The notes under the pieces were generated by a model, which was not told the origin of the DNA, made no database searches, and was given only the letters and a program-made list of their open reading frames with translations. Below, in pieces: positions 8,928 through 19,063 of a stretch of DNA of 64,000 nt. A program made the position numbers and the translations under genes. The stretch's first letter is position 1. The number at the start of each line of letters is the position of its first letter. Source of the stretch: Rhodospirillales bacterium (GTDB taxonomy: Bacteria > Pseudomonadota > Alphaproteobacteria > UBA8366 > JADFVY01); contig CP070634.1 of the NCBI GenBank assembly GCA_020356105.1, forward strand, positions 540,697 through 604,696, given 5' to 3'.

Positions 8928-10877
8928 TTACGATGGCGGCGTAAACCAGATCGGTGCGGTGTAAGCCCGCTCTTGGGTTGTGGCCGGCACCCCTTCGGGC
9001 AGGTCGATACCATAGCGGAAGGCGTCGTAGGTGGTCCAGCGTGGGGTCGGGATCTCCAGCACCCGCACGTAGTAGAACGCCTTCTGTTTCGGGTCGAAAT
9101 CGGGGTCGGTCCATACCGTCCCGAGCTCCGAGGCGCCGATCGTGTTGGTCCAGTTGGCGTTGGCTACGTCGACGGTGTTGCCGACGGCGGGCAGCTTGCC
9201 GTCGGCGCCCGGCTTGCGGTCACCCGACCAGGCGACGTCGTACACCTTTTCGTGCGTCGCACCATCGGCGTCAAGCCAGCCCTTGATGATCTGGACGCGG
9301 TCGAGATTGGCGCCGATCGGATCGCGCACCGCAATGACCATGAAGTTCGGTGCCTCCGCACCCTCGGGCATGGACCGCAGGTCGCCACCCATCGGCACGC
9401 CTCTTTCATACCCTACGATCGCCGGCATTCTGGAATTCAGGTCCTGTTCGGTAAAATCCCAACCGCCAAACAACCGCACGCTCATGCGCGGGCCGGTCGT
9501 GCCGTAGACCTCCTTGCGCAGCATCGCATCGAAGATGGCCTCGCGGGTGTTCTCGGTCGCCCAGACCGCCGCGAGACCCGACGCTACCATCTGCCAGCCC
9601 ATGATGCGGCCGTTCTCGTTTTCCATGAACGGGTGAGACATCCGGTCAGGCTTGGGCTCGTACCCGGCATGTTTGCCGAAGAAATTGTCCTCCTCGGCGG
9701 TCGCGAGCGAGGTGTGGCTATCGGTGGCGCCGATGAGGCCGAACTTGTATGGGTTGGTGCCGAGCCGCGTCTCTATTTGAAGCCCTCGCTTCAGCGCCTC
9801 GCGGGCATATTCGCCGGCAAGCATTTCATTGGTCTTGGCTTCGGAAACGTCGAGGTTCCCGATATCCCAGGTCCCGTAATCGGCGAACTCATCGTCTGGA
9901 GACAGGAAGGGATGGGCTTCGCCATCACCTTTTATCTGGGTTGCCTCATAGATCGGCTCCCACTTGTCGCGCTGGGTGACATATGTCTCGTCAAGCTCGG
10001 TGCCGTTCCACTGCGCTTCCAGAGGGAACATGATGCCGTTTGAGAGGTTGCCGTTATGCGGGATCGCCAACACCTCACCCCCGGTCTGTTCCTCGTAACT
10101 GGCCATGTACTTCCACAGATCACGCGGGTCCGGGCTGCCGATCGGCGTCTGGGTCGTATAGGGCACCACTTGCCTTGTCCTGACTGCACCATCACGAAAG
10201 ATGACGACACGATGCATGTTGTTGCCGTTGATCAAGGAGGTCCACTCGAAGCCTATTAAGGCGGTAAAACGCCCCGGATCGTTGAAGGCCTCGGCGTCGT
10301 CGATGACCTTTTCCCAGAGGTTCTTGTAAATTTTCGAGCCAGGCGAATAGAGCCCCAGCAACTTGGGATCCATCTTGCCTTGCGAGAAGGTTCCGATCAG
10401 ATCGAGCGCCGCCTGCACCGACGCTTCGCCGCCTTGCGCGAGCCCCTTGCTCCAGCGAGCCGCCTGTTCAAACGTCAAGAGATCCGGCTTGCCGGCGGCA
10501 AGGTCGCCGAAGAAACCCATTCCGTCGGAATGATCTGCGACCACCAGCCAGTCCAGCGGGCGCGACAGCCGCACCGCCTGCCCGGTGGAAGACACAACTT
10601 CCTCGCCACGCGCGAACCGGTATGCATCGCGGGGCGGCAGGCGGTTGCCGAACAGGCCCGCATCCATCGAAAGCGCGGTATGGAGGTGGGAATCACCCCA
10701 CAGGGGACGCTCCGGATAGCTACGCTTGGCATAGGGCGAATAGACCTTGCCGGTATAGGCGGCCGACAAGCTTTGCTTTGTAGCGTGGCCCGGTGTGGCA
10801 ATACCTTCACCGGAGGCGACAGGAGTTGCCGCCAATAACGCCATGGCGGCCGCTGCGGCGAAAATTACTCTGGTCAT
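8928..10877 (-). CDS. DUF3604 secreted protein (second copy)
   Basis: A 649-residue exported protein of the DUF3604 family. A signal peptide ([21 protein letters not shown]) precedes a mature region with a PHP-like metal-site pattern: WGDSHLHT with H64 and H66, ADHSD at 114-118, and a later [15 protein letters not shown]. These histidines and aspartates suggest a metallo-hydrolase, but the family has no settled reaction. AGAGGA lies just before the ATG. It is a close paralogue of the gene at 10931-12868: about 60 percent of positions match over ~90 residues around the first motif, counted by eye. It probably arose by tandem duplication. Confidence 0.85.
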   Translation of the reverse strand: MTRVIFAAAAAMALLAATPVASGEGIATPGHATKQSLSAAYTGKVYSPYAKRSYPERPLWGDSHLHTALSMDAGLFGNRLPPRDAYRFARGEEVVSSTGQAVRLSRPLDWLVVADHSDGMGFFGDLAAGKPDLLTFEQAARWSKGLAQGGEASVQAALDLIGTFSQGKMDPKLLGLYSPGSKIYKNLWEKVIDDAEAFNDPGRFTALIGFEWTSLINGNNMHRVVIFRDGAVRTRQVVPYTTQTPIGSPDPRDLWKYMASYEEQTGGEVLAIPHNGNLSNGIMFPLEAQWNGTELDETYVTQRDKWEPIYEATQIKGDGEAHPFLSPDDEFADYGTWDIGNLDVSEAKTNEMLAGEYAREALKRGLQIETRLGTNPYKFGLIGATDSHTSLATAEEDNFFGKHAGYEPKPDRMSHPFMENENGRIMGWQMVASGLAAVWATENTREAIFDAMLRKEVYGTTGPRMSVRLFGGWDFTEQDLNSRMPAIVGYERGVPMGGDLRSMPEGAEAPNFMVIAVRDPIGANLDRVQIIKGWLDADGATHEKVYDVAWSGDRKPGADGKLPAVGNTVDVANANWTNTIGASELGTVWTDPDFDPKQKAFYYVRVLEIPTPRWTTYDAFRYGIDLPEGVPATTQERAYTAPIWFTPPS

Positions 10878-10930
10878 CGGTTCCTCTGTCCGTTCGGCAT
10901 TGATGGGGACGTTAGCTCCCCTTGTTCAAC

Positions 10931-12868
10931 TTATCCACCCGGGGTGTACCAGATCGGCGAGGTGTAGGCGCGCTCCTGGGTGATCATCGGTACGTTCGCA
11001 TCCATGGACACGCCGAACCGTACCGCGTCATACGCCGTCCAGCGCGGCGTCGGGATCTCGATGACGCGGGCGTAATAGAAGGCGCGTTGCGCCGAGTCGA
11101 ACTCCGGGTCGGTCCACACGGTGATCAGCTCTGACGCGCCGATGGTGTTGGTCCAGGTGGCATTGGCGACATCGACGGTATTGCCGACTGGCGGCAGCTT
11201 GCCGTCGCCCCCCGGCCTGCGGTCGCCGGACCACACGACGTCATGAACCCGCTCATGGGTCTTGCCATCCGCATCAAGCCAACCCTTGACGATCTGGATC
11301 CGGTCGAGATTGCCGCGGTACGGGTCCTTTAGCGCCGCGACGAGGAAGCTCGGCGCCTTGCCGGCGGGAGCGGCACGCAGATCGCCGCCCATCGACACGC
11401 CCTTGGCGTAGCCGGTTAGCCCTGGCGCGCGTGCCCGTGCGTCCGCCGGCTCGAAGTCCCAGCCGCCGAAAAACCACACGGTGATGCGCGGCCCCGTCGT
11501 GGCATAGACCTCTTTGCGCTTCATCGCATCGAAGATCGCCTCGCGCGTGTTCTCCGTCGCCCAGACGGCGGCATAACCTGAGGAGACCTGCTCCCATCCG
11601 TAATATCTGATATCGCCGAAATTGCCGACCAGAGCGCTAGCGCGTTCGGGCTTTGGCTCCTTGCCGCTGTGCTTGCCGAAGAAATTCTCTTCCTCGGCCG
11701 TCGCCAGTCCAGTGTGGCTGTCGGTGGAGCCGACCATGCCGAACTTGTAAGGGTTTACGCCGAGCCGCTGCTCCAGCTTGAGGCCGTTCTTCAAGGCCTC
11801 GCGCGCGTATTCGTACTGCAGCATCTCGGGTTTCTTTGGAACCGGTCCGAGATTCGCCTTGTCCCACAGGGTGTCGTACCCCGCGAATTCGTCGTTCGGC
11901 GAAAGATAAGGATGCGATTCGCCGTCACCCTTGATCTGGGTGACCTCGTAGATCGGCTCCCAACGCATTCGGGTTCTGGCATAATCGCCCGTCAGCGATT
12001 CGCCGGTCTTGGGATTGATCTCCGGGAACATCAGCCCGTTGCTGACATTGCCGTTGTGGGCCAGCGCCAACAGGCGCCCACCTGTCTTGCCCTCATAGGC
12101 CTGCATCCACTTCCACAGATCCTCGGGATTGAAGCTCTCGGCGGTCGTATAGGGCAGCATCTGCCGCGCCTGGTCGGCGCCGTCCCGATAGAGTACGTTG
12201 CGGTGCAGGTTGTTGCCGCCCTCCGTCGACGTCCACTCGTAGCCGATGATCGTGGTGAAGCGGCCGGGCTCGTTGTATTGCTCGGCGGTCTTCAGATAAC
12301 GCCTCCAGACCGAACCGACGAAATCCTTGTCCATCAGGATTTCCGGGATCTGCTCCCCGGTGATGCCGGCGAAGGTCTCGATCACCTCCATCGTCGCGGC
12401 CAGGGCTGTATCGCCGCCCTCAACGATGCGCTCATGCCAGTCCCTGACTTTCGGATCGCGCATCAGCGCCGGATTGCCCTTGACGATCTCGTTCATTGCG
12501 CCCATCGCATCCGAATGGTCGGTGACGACGAGCCAGTCGAGCGGCCGCGCGAGCTTCACACGCTCGCCATGCGAGGCGGTCACCTCCTCGCCGCGGGCGA
12601 ACCTGTAGGCCTCCTCCGGGCCCAGCGTGACGCCGAAGGCGCGGGCATCGAGCGACAGGTTGGTGTGCAGATGGGTATCGCCCCAATACACCCGCGTCGG
12701 GAAGTTACGGCCGGCATAGGGCGAATAGCCACGTGCCGTGAAGGCCTCTTTCACCGATTCGCGATCGCCGCCGACACTGCCCACCGAATCCGCAAGCGCC
12801 GGCGAGGCGAGAATTGCAGCGATGCCGACCGCGGCAAGAGGATGAATACGAGAGTTCCAACGAGCCAT
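10931..12868 (-). CDS. DUF3604 secreted protein (first copy)
   Basis: A 645-residue exported paralogue of the next gene, sharing all the metal-site patterns (WGDTHLHT with H66 and H68, TDHSDAMG, STDSHTGLATAEEENF). The signal peptide ends near ASPALA. ATG 12868 has AGGCAGGG upstream and gives a clean signal peptide; the open frame reaches 12988, but that extension has neither. It is the first gene of a leftward four-gene group with a 53-base gap to the second copy, so its promoter should lie between 12869 and 13249. Function is unknown; the repeated context with an isomerase and a HupE-like protein argues for an envelope role. Confidence 0.85.
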   Translation of the reverse strand: MARWNSRIHPLAAVGIAAILASPALADSVGSVGGDRESVKEAFTARGYSPYAGRNFPTRVYWGDTHLHTNLSLDARAFGVTLGPEEAYRFARGEEVTASHGERVKLARPLDWLVVTDHSDAMGAMNEIVKGNPALMRDPKVRDWHERIVEGGDTALAATMEVIETFAGITGEQIPEILMDKDFVGSVWRRYLKTAEQYNEPGRFTTIIGYEWTSTEGGNNLHRNVLYRDGADQARQMLPYTTAESFNPEDLWKWMQAYEGKTGGRLLALAHNGNVSNGLMFPEINPKTGESLTGDYARTRMRWEPIYEVTQIKGDGESHPYLSPNDEFAGYDTLWDKANLGPVPKKPEMLQYEYAREALKNGLKLEQRLGVNPYKFGMVGSTDSHTGLATAEEENFFGKHSGKEPKPERASALVGNFGDIRYYGWEQVSSGYAAVWATENTREAIFDAMKRKEVYATTGPRITVWFFGGWDFEPADARARAPGLTGYAKGVSMGGDLRAAPAGKAPSFLVAALKDPYRGNLDRIQIVKGWLDADGKTHERVHDVVWSGDRRPGGDGKLPPVGNTVDVANATWTNTIGASELITVWTDPEFDSAQRAFYYARVIEIPTPRWTAYDAVRFGVSMDANVPMITQERAYTSPIWYTPGG

Positions 12869-13249
12869 GGTCCCTGCCTTCTCATAGTTTTCAGTTCCTG
12901 CACTATGCCGTATAGCAAATCGGCGGCGCAAGGTCGCCCTCCTGATGATCATCCGATATTCCGCGACATCCGGCGTCTCGCCCGCCACGCCGCATGGGTA
13001 TCGCGCATCGGTCGCACTGCAGGGTGAAGGGGGCCGATTGGCAGGACAAATCGAACCGAGTGTCCGTTCAAGGCTTTCCCGATATTCTCCCGCAGGCTAT
13101 GAAATGACCGTCGAAAATCGTGGGCGGTACAACGGGGCGCGGATGTGCGAACACGCATGCGGATGATCCGTTGGCGCGCCGGAAGAGCAGGGATCAACCC
13201 TGTCTGACACAGCCTGTCGAACCGTATGATTGAGAGAGTTGGAGGATCG
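12869..13249. other. Divergent promoter region, DUF3604 group / cti
   Basis: These 381 bases separate two divergent transcription units and must hold both promoters. I found no gene, no strong inverted repeat and no convincing -35/-10 pair. The only clear signal is the GGAGG ribosome site just before ATG 13250. Confidence 0.5.
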
Positions 13250-15598
13250 ATGAACCGCAAGGCAGCCTACTGGCTGTGCGTCACTGCCTTCATTTCCGGG
13301 TGCGCCGCGCTTGGGACCAGCCAGCTCGCGGGGCGGTTCGGCGAAGCGGCGCCGCGCGAGCGCGCGGTCGAGACCCTGCCGCCGCAGGCCATCGATTACT
13401 GGTCCGCCGTCAAGCCCGTCATCGACAAGCGCTGCGTCGTCTGCCACGCCTGCTACGATGCGCCGTGTCAGCTGAAGCTGGGCTCGATCGAGGGCATCGA
13501 GCGTGGGGCGTCGACGGCGAAGGTTTACAACCCGGCCCGCTTCCGGCAGGCGCCGATGACACGGCTGTTCGAAGACGCGCATTCCGTTGCCGAATGGCGC
13601 GCGAAGGGGTTCTTCCCGGTCCTGAACGAACATGCCGATACGCCCGAGGCCAATCGCGAGGCTGGTGTCCTGTACCGGTTGCTCGAGCTGAAACGGGCCC
13701 ATCCGCTCCCTGCCGGGAAGCGGCTCCCGGACAGCTTCGATCTGTCGCTCGACCGCAAGGAATCCTGCCCGAAGCCGGAGACCTTCGATGCGCATGCGCG
13801 CAAGCATCCGCTCTGGGGCATGCCATATGCGTTGCCGGCCCTGACGATCTCCGATCAGGCGGTGTTGATGGGCTGGATCGAGCAGGGCGCGAAGTATCTG
13901 CCGCGCGAGCCGATGGCCGCTGTCTTTCGGGCCCATATCGACCGCTGGGAACGGTTTCTCAACGGCGACTCGCTGAAGGAACAGCTCGCCAGCCGCTACA
14001 TCTTCGAGCATCTCGCACTGGCACATCTGTATTTCCCTGCGGTCGACGAGCGCAAATTCTTCAGGCTCGTGCGCTCTGCGACGCCGCCGGGGCAGCCGCT
14101 TGCGCTCATCGCCGCAAGGCGTCCCTTTAACGATCCGGGGGTGAAGCGGGTCTACTATCGGATCGTCGCGGACCCGGAGACCGTCGTCGCCAAGACCCAT
14201 ATGCCGTACCGGCTCGACGATGCGCGGATGCGGCACTGGCGGTCGCTGTTCATCGACGCGGACTACGAAGTGACCGAGCTGCCGTCCTACGAGGAGAGCG
14301 TCGCGGCCAATCCGTTCGTGACGTTCCGGGACCTGCCGGTGCAGTCGCGCTACAAGTTCCTGCTCGACGAGGCGCAGTTCACGGTCATGGCCTTCATCAA
14401 GGGTCCGGTGTGCCGTGGCCAGGTCGCGCTCAACGTCATCAACGACCGGTTCTGGGTCTTCTTCGTCGACCCGAACCAGCCCGAGATCGGCCGGACCGAT
14501 GCCTTCTACGCCAGCCAGGCCGACAAGCTGACCCTGCCGGCGAGCACGGGCGAGATCTATACGCCGCTCTCGCACTGGCGCAAATACGCGGCCCGGCAAA
14601 AGGCCCTGCTGCAGGAAAAGGATCGGTTTCTGGCCGAGACGCTGGGCGAAAGAAAGCGGCTGGATCTCGGTGTCATCTGGGATGGCGACGGAACCAACAG
14701 CAATGCCGCGCTGACCGTGTTCCGGCACTTCGACAGCGCCACCGTCGAGCAGGGCCTGCTCGGAACGCCACCGAAGACGGCGTGGCTGATCGGGTATGCG
14801 GTGCTCGAGCGGATCCATTACCTGCTGGTCGCGGGCTACGACGTCTATGGCAATCTCGGGCACCAGCTGGTGACTCGTCTGTACATGGATTTCCTGCGCA
14901 TGGAGGGCGAGTCGAACTTTCTGCTGCTGCTGCCCGAGGCCGCCCGCACCCGCGAGCGCAATCACTGGTATCGCGGCGCAGAGGACGACGTGATTGAATT
15001 CATGACCCTGCCGAGTTTCGAGGACCGGTCGGTGCCGGCGATCGATTACCGGACGGATGACGAGAAGCTCGAACTGTTCGGCCTGCTGAAGAAACGGCTG
15101 GCGAAGGTCCTGTCCGATCGGCACACGATGGCGGCAATTCCAAACCCGCAGATCCGCGAACAGCTGGAGCGGCTGCACCGCGTGACCGGTACGGCGGCCA
15201 CGCTGATGCCGCAGACCGCCTTCATCCGGATCCGTGCGGCGGCTGGCGACGAGTATGTGACACTGCTGCAGGACAGCGCGCATCTCAACATCACCTCGAT
15301 GTTCGGCGAGAAGAAGGTGCGCATTCCGGAAGAAGACACGCTGAGCGTCATTCCCGGCTTCATCGGCAGCTATCCCAATGCCTTTTATGTCGTCGATGAG
15401 GACGCATTGGAGACATTTGTAGACACCGTAAGGGGTCTGCGGAGCGAGGACGATTACGCGCGGCTGCTCGATGCGTTCGGCATCCGGCGCACCGATCCGC
15501 GGTTCTGGACCAACAGCGATACCTTCCACCTCGCCTATCAGCTCCGCTACCCGGTCTCGTGGGGCATGCTCGATTACAACCGGCTGGACAACCGTTGA
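13250..15598 (+). CDS. cti: Fatty acid cis/trans isomerase, haem-motif lipoprotein
   Basis: A 782-residue protein matching Cti, which converts cis-unsaturated fatty acids of membrane phospholipids to trans, stiffening the membrane under solvent or heat stress. The start has a lipoprotein signal with lipobox ISGC (cysteine 18). The c-type haem motif CVVCH lies at residues 62-66 in the context CVVCHACYDAPCQLKLGS, which is diagnostic for Cti. Known Cti proteins are periplasmic; lipid anchoring would place this one on a membrane surface. ATG 13250 follows GGAGG by four bases; an in-frame upstream ATG at 13226 would spoil the signal peptide. It is monocistronic. Regulation cannot be read from the sequence. 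Confidence 0.93.
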   Translation: MNRKAAYWLCVTAFISGCAALGTSQLAGRFGEAAPRERAVETLPPQAIDYWSAVKPVIDKRCVVCHACYDAPCQLKLGSIEGIERGASTAKVYNPARFRQAPMTRLFEDAHSVAEWRAKGFFPVLNEHADTPEANREAGVLYRLLELKRAHPLPAGKRLPDSFDLSLDRKESCPKPETFDAHARKHPLWGMPYALPALTISDQAVLMGWIEQGAKYLPREPMAAVFRAHIDRWERFLNGDSLKEQLASRYIFEHLALAHLYFPAVDERKFFRLVRSATPPGQPLALIAARRPFNDPGVKRVYYRIVADPETVVAKTHMPYRLDDARMRHWRSLFIDADYEVTELPSYEESVAANPFVTFRDLPVQSRYKFLLDEAQFTVMAFIKGPVCRGQVALNVINDRFWVFFVDPNQPEIGRTDAFYASQADKLTLPASTGEIYTPLSHWRKYAARQKALLQEKDRFLAETLGERKRLDLGVIWDGDGTNSNAALTVFRHFDSATVEQGLLGTPPKTAWLIGYAVLERIHYLLVAGYDVYGNLGHQLVTRLYMDFLRMEGESNFLLLLPEAARTRERNHWYRGAEDDVIEFMTLPSFEDRSVPAIDYRTDDEKLELFGLLKKRLAKVLSDRHTMAAIPNPQIREQLERLHRVTGTAATLMPQTAFIRIRAAAGDEYVTLLQDSAHLNITSMFGEKKVRIPEEDTLSVIPGFIGSYPNAFYVVDEDALETFVDTVRGLRSEDDYARLLDAFGIRRTDPRFWTNSDTFHLAYQLRYPVSWGMLDYNRLDNR

Positions 15599-15845
15599 TT
15601 GCATATGCGGATAGAATTACGCGCTATAAGATTATTTTGGCGGGCGCCGGTCCGGCCGACGGCCTCGGCCCGAGCCGATCCGGGCAACACCCCCAAGGAC
15701 GGTCCCCGGGGTACCGGATCATCATCGCAATCCCCGCACCGGCGGCGCCCTCGCCCTATGGCGCCGGCAGGAATTGGTCTAAGATTTTGCGCCGGACCGG
15801 CCCGCGCCCGGTAACAGACGCGGTCGGCAAGGAGACAGGTAAGCG

Positions 15846-18737
15846 ATGCGGATTCTCAAGATCATCGGCATTGTCGCGGCCGGCGTCGTGGCGCTGCTGG
15901 TCGCCGTGATCGTCGGCGCCGTCATCGTGCTCAACTTCCTCGACTTCAACGCCTACAAGCCCGTGATCGCCGATGCGGTGAGAAACTCGACGGGCCGTGA
16001 ACTCGTCATCGCCGGCGATCTGCGGGTCGAGATTTCGTTCACACCGGGGATCGTTGCCGAGGGCGTGACGCTCTCGAACGCCGAATGGGGCTCGCGCCCC
16101 GAGATGGTGGCGGCGCAGCGGCTCGAGATACACGTCGCGCCACTTCCGCTGATATACGGATCCCTGCAGATCAGGCGCATCGAGCTGACCGGCGCGGACG
16201 TTCTGCTGGAGACCGATGCCGACGGTCGGGCCAATTTTGCATTTGCGATGCAGGAGGACGCACCGGAAGAGCTGCGGCCTCAGGAGGAGGCGCGGGACGG
16301 ATTCACGGCAGTGCCCCTGATACTCGAAGCGAGAGTTCGCGAATCCCGCCTGACCTATGTGAACGGCGCGACCGGCGTTACCCGCAGCGCGGCCTTCGAG
16401 GCGGTGACCCTGAACAGCGGAGGTCGCGGCGCACCGCTCAAACTTGACGTCGCGGCAAGCTACAATGACGTTCCGCTTCGTGCCGAGGCGACACTCGGTG
16501 CGATGTCCGACCTCATTGCACCGAACGGCCCATGGCCCGTCGATCTCGCGGCCGAGGGCGGCGGCGCGAAGCTGACGGTAGCGGGCACGATCGCAGAACC
16601 GCTTGCCGGTGCCGGCCTCGATCTTGCGGTATCGCTGAACGGCGCTCAGACGGGCGACCTCTCCGGCCTCTTGGGCAGCCCGCTTCCGGAACTGGGCGCC
16701 TATGCGCTGTCGGGCCGGCTTACGGGCGACCTGCGGTCGACTCTCGAACTCGGCGATCTCAAGACGCAACTCGGGACCAGCGACCTTGCGGGAAGCGCCA
16801 CCGCCAGTCTCGCCGGCCCGCGCCCGGTGATCGACGCAAAGTTGCTGTCCAAGAAACTCGACCTTGCCGGGCTGGGCACGGGGGTGAACGCGTCGCTGGT
16901 GAATTCGGCGGCGACTCTCTCCCTTACCGGGCGAACCCTTACCGTCGCACGGTTTTCGACGCGGCTTGCCGGCGGGTCCGCCACGGCCTCCGGTACGGTC
17001 GCCGACGTGTTCGAGCTGGCCGGCATGGACCTTTCGGTATCCGCATCCGGCGACCGCTTCACCGATCTCTCGCAACTCGCTGGGACCGAACTGCCGGCCC
17101 TCGGCGCCTATTCCATCTCCGGGCGGCTCCGCGGCGACGTTGCCGGCACGATCGATGTGTCCGGGCTGGTGGCGCGGCTCGGCGAAAGCGATGTAGCCGG
17201 CAGCGCGACAGTCTCGCCCGCCGATCGCGGCCATATGCTGCGCGCACGTCTTTCATCGAACAGCATCGATCTGCCCGCCCTCGGCGTCCTTGACGTGCCG
17301 CTGCGGGATGCGGCCACCGTGGTCTCGCTGAAGGACAAGACCCTGACGATCGAATCGTTCCGGGCAACCCTGTCCGGCGCCGCGATCGACCTTTCCGGGG
17401 CGATCGCGGATCCCGCTGCCGCGGCGGGGCTGGATTTGTCGGTCACGGCGAAGGGGAGGCAAATTGCCGACCTGGCGGCGCTGGCGGGGATGGAATTGCC
17501 GGAACTCGGCGCATACAGCGTGACGGGCCGGCTCAACGGGAATCCGCGCGAAACGCTGCGGGCAACGAATATCGCGGCTCGACTCGGCGAGAGTGATCTG
17601 AGGGGGCGCATCGCGGTCACGCTGAGCGGCGACCGCCCGGGGGTTGATGCCGATCTGTCTTCGGACCGCATCGATCTCGTCAGCCTCGGGGCGATTAAGC
17701 CCACCCCCGGCGACGGCGCAACCGGCCAGCCCGCGGCCGAGCCGAAACCGGATCGGTTGTTTCCCGACGATCCGCTGGAGCTCGAATGGCTCAACGCGGC
17801 CGATGTGACCATTCGATATGGCGCCGCGACGGTCATCGGTCGGCAGCCGCTGATGAGAGATGCCGCCATCGCCCTCTCGCTCCAGCACGGTCTTCTGGAG
17901 GTCGAGTCGGTCAGGGCGGTCCTGCAGAACGGCATTCTCGACGGCGCCGTGCGCATCGATGGCCGCAAGAAGGCGACGGGGTGGGCCGCTAGGATCGCAC
18001 TGAAAAAGGTCGACCTGGCGGTCCTGATGGCACAGACGGCGCAGGCCGGTGCCATTCAGGGACAGATCAATCTCGAGTTCGACCTGACCGCCCGGGGAAA
18101 TTCGATCCGCCAGATCATGGCGGGCCTCGACGGCCACGTTCTGCTGGCGATGGGCAAGGGCCAGATCAGATCGCGGACGCTGCAGACATGGGTCGGCGGG
18201 CCGACGCAGGTCCTCAGCAACGTGCTCACGCTGAATATGCGCGGCAACACGGCGGTGAACTGCGCGATGGCGTCCTTCTATATCAAGCAGGGCCTGGCCA
18301 CCAGCGACGGGCTGCTGCTCGATACCGACGTTGCCGCCTTCGTCGGCAAGGGCAACGTCAACCTTAAGACCGAGGCCGTCGACGTGATCATCGATCCGAA
18401 GGTCAAGCGACTGACGCTGAGCGCCGCGGTGCCGGTGCACATTCGCGGCACGCTCATGCGGCCGACATACACCCTCGACGAGAGGGCGGTCGCCCTCAGG
18501 GTCGGTGGATTGCTGGGCGGCCTGATCTATCCGCCAGCGCTCATCATCGGGCTCGGCGAACTGGGCACGTTCAGGGACGGGGATTGCGTTGGCGTCACGG
18601 CCGTTCCCGAAGATCCGGGAGCGGCCGAGCAGCCGGCGCCGACGACGGAGCCGGGGCCAACGAGATTGCCGGGAAGGATCCTCCAGGGGACGGGAGATTC
18701 GATCACCAGGGGATTGCAGAGATTGTTCGGCGAATAG
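15846..18737 (+). CDS. AsmA family protein with three internal repeats
   Basis: A 963-residue AsmA-like protein: one N-terminal membrane anchor (residues ~4-33), the AsmA start pattern (FLDFNAYKPVIADAVRNSTG, then LSNAEW), and a long periplasmic beta-rich body. AsmA-like proteins are linked to outer-membrane homeostasis and, for the larger relatives, to lipid transport between membranes. The middle holds three tandem copies of a ~135-residue unit starting at residues 257, 393 and 528. Each has a GLDLSV-type start, LPxLGAY, SGRL and LGxSDxxG. The C-terminus (~650 on) is the conserved AsmA_2-like part. The paralogue at 19715 has only one such unit. AGGAGA lies upstream of the start. Confidence 0.88.
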   Translation: MRILKIIGIVAAGVVALLVAVIVGAVIVLNFLDFNAYKPVIADAVRNSTGRELVIAGDLRVEISFTPGIVAEGVTLSNAEWGSRPEMVAAQRLEIHVAPLPLIYGSLQIRRIELTGADVLLETDADGRANFAFAMQEDAPEELRPQEEARDGFTAVPLILEARVRESRLTYVNGATGVTRSAAFEAVTLNSGGRGAPLKLDVAASYNDVPLRAEATLGAMSDLIAPNGPWPVDLAAEGGGAKLTVAGTIAEPLAGAGLDLAVSLNGAQTGDLSGLLGSPLPELGAYALSGRLTGDLRSTLELGDLKTQLGTSDLAGSATASLAGPRPVIDAKLLSKKLDLAGLGTGVNASLVNSAATLSLTGRTLTVARFSTRLAGGSATASGTVADVFELAGMDLSVSASGDRFTDLSQLAGTELPALGAYSISGRLRGDVAGTIDVSGLVARLGESDVAGSATVSPADRGHMLRARLSSNSIDLPALGVLDVPLRDAATVVSLKDKTLTIESFRATLSGAAIDLSGAIADPAAAAGLDLSVTAKGRQIADLAALAGMELPELGAYSVTGRLNGNPRETLRATNIAARLGESDLRGRIAVTLSGDRPGVDADLSSDRIDLVSLGAIKPTPGDGATGQPAAEPKPDRLFPDDPLELEWLNAADVTIRYGAATVIGRQPLMRDAAIALSLQHGLLEVESVRAVLQNGILDGAVRIDGRKKATGWAARIALKKVDLAVLMAQTAQAGAIQGQINLEFDLTARGNSIRQIMAGLDGHVLLAMGKGQIRSRTLQTWVGGPTQVLSNVLTLNMRGNTAVNCAMASFYIKQGLATSDGLLLDTDVAAFVGKGNVNLKTEAVDVIIDPKVKRLTLSAAVPVHIRGTLMRPTYTLDERAVALRVGGLLGGLIYPPALIIGLGELGTFRDGDCVGVTAVPEDPGAAEQPAPTTEPGPTRLPGRILQGTGDSITRGLQRLFGE
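16614..17691 (+). repeat. Three tandem coding repeats (~135 codons each) inside the AsmA gene
   Basis: Units begin at 16614, 17022 and 17427, i.e. 136 and 135 codons apart. Shared landmarks are the LPELGAYALSGRL, LPALGAYSISGRL and LPELGAYSVTGRL stretches and the LGTSDLAG, LGESDVAG and LGESDLRG stretches. The copies have diverged in DNA sequence, so this is old duplication, not a recent slippage product. Confidence 0.8.
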
Positions 18738-19063
18738 GGGGACGGGCACCGGCGACGGCGTGTCGGGCTCTCTGGCCGTGTCCACAAGGTCCCCGAACAT
18801 CGCGTCGGGCGCCCTTATCCCGAGCCCGTCGGAGGACACAAGCTCCCCGGCATGGAGCGCTTCGCACGGAGCGCCAATTCGTCATTGCGAGGAGGCCGAA
18901 GGCCGACGCGGCAATCCAGGGTGCTGCTAAAACGTGTGCCTTTCTGGATCGCCACGGCTGCCGCGCAGCCTCGCGATGACGATATTCTGTTTTGTGCAAA
19001 GGTCTCGATGCTGGGGCGGGCCGGCGCGCCGATACTGCCGAGCGCGGCCCAACGGATTGTGCG
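18738..19063. other. Intergenic region holding a palindromic repeat
   Basis: These 326 bases lie between convergent genes (AsmA and the small secreted protein). Apart from the palindromic element at 18881-18980, no gene or clear terminator is visible. Confidence 0.6.
18881..18980. repeat. Interspersed palindromic repeat element (~100 bp)
   Basis: The left arm begins GTCATTGCGAGGAGGCC and ends GGCAATCCAG at 18919; the right arm begins CTGGATCGCC at 18944 and ends GCCTCGCGATGAC. The arms are imperfect reverse complements over ~37 bases around a 24-base centre. The ends, GTCATTGCGAG / CTCGCGATGAC and CAATCCAG / CTGGATCG, match a repeat type scattered between genes in many Alphaproteobacteria. 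It sits between convergent genes and may act as a transcript end or stabiliser. Confidence 0.75.

Noticed and set aside
13097-15604. 835-codon leftward open frame across cti
   Set aside because: It is a shadow of the Cti gene caused by GC-rich third positions: no ribosome site, composition rich in R, H, Q and D, and no domain. The rightward frame has a lipobox, a haem motif and family length.
17253-18839. 528-codon leftward open frame in the AsmA gene
   Set aside because: Antisense shadow with no recognisable domain; the rightward frame continues the AsmA C-terminal region.
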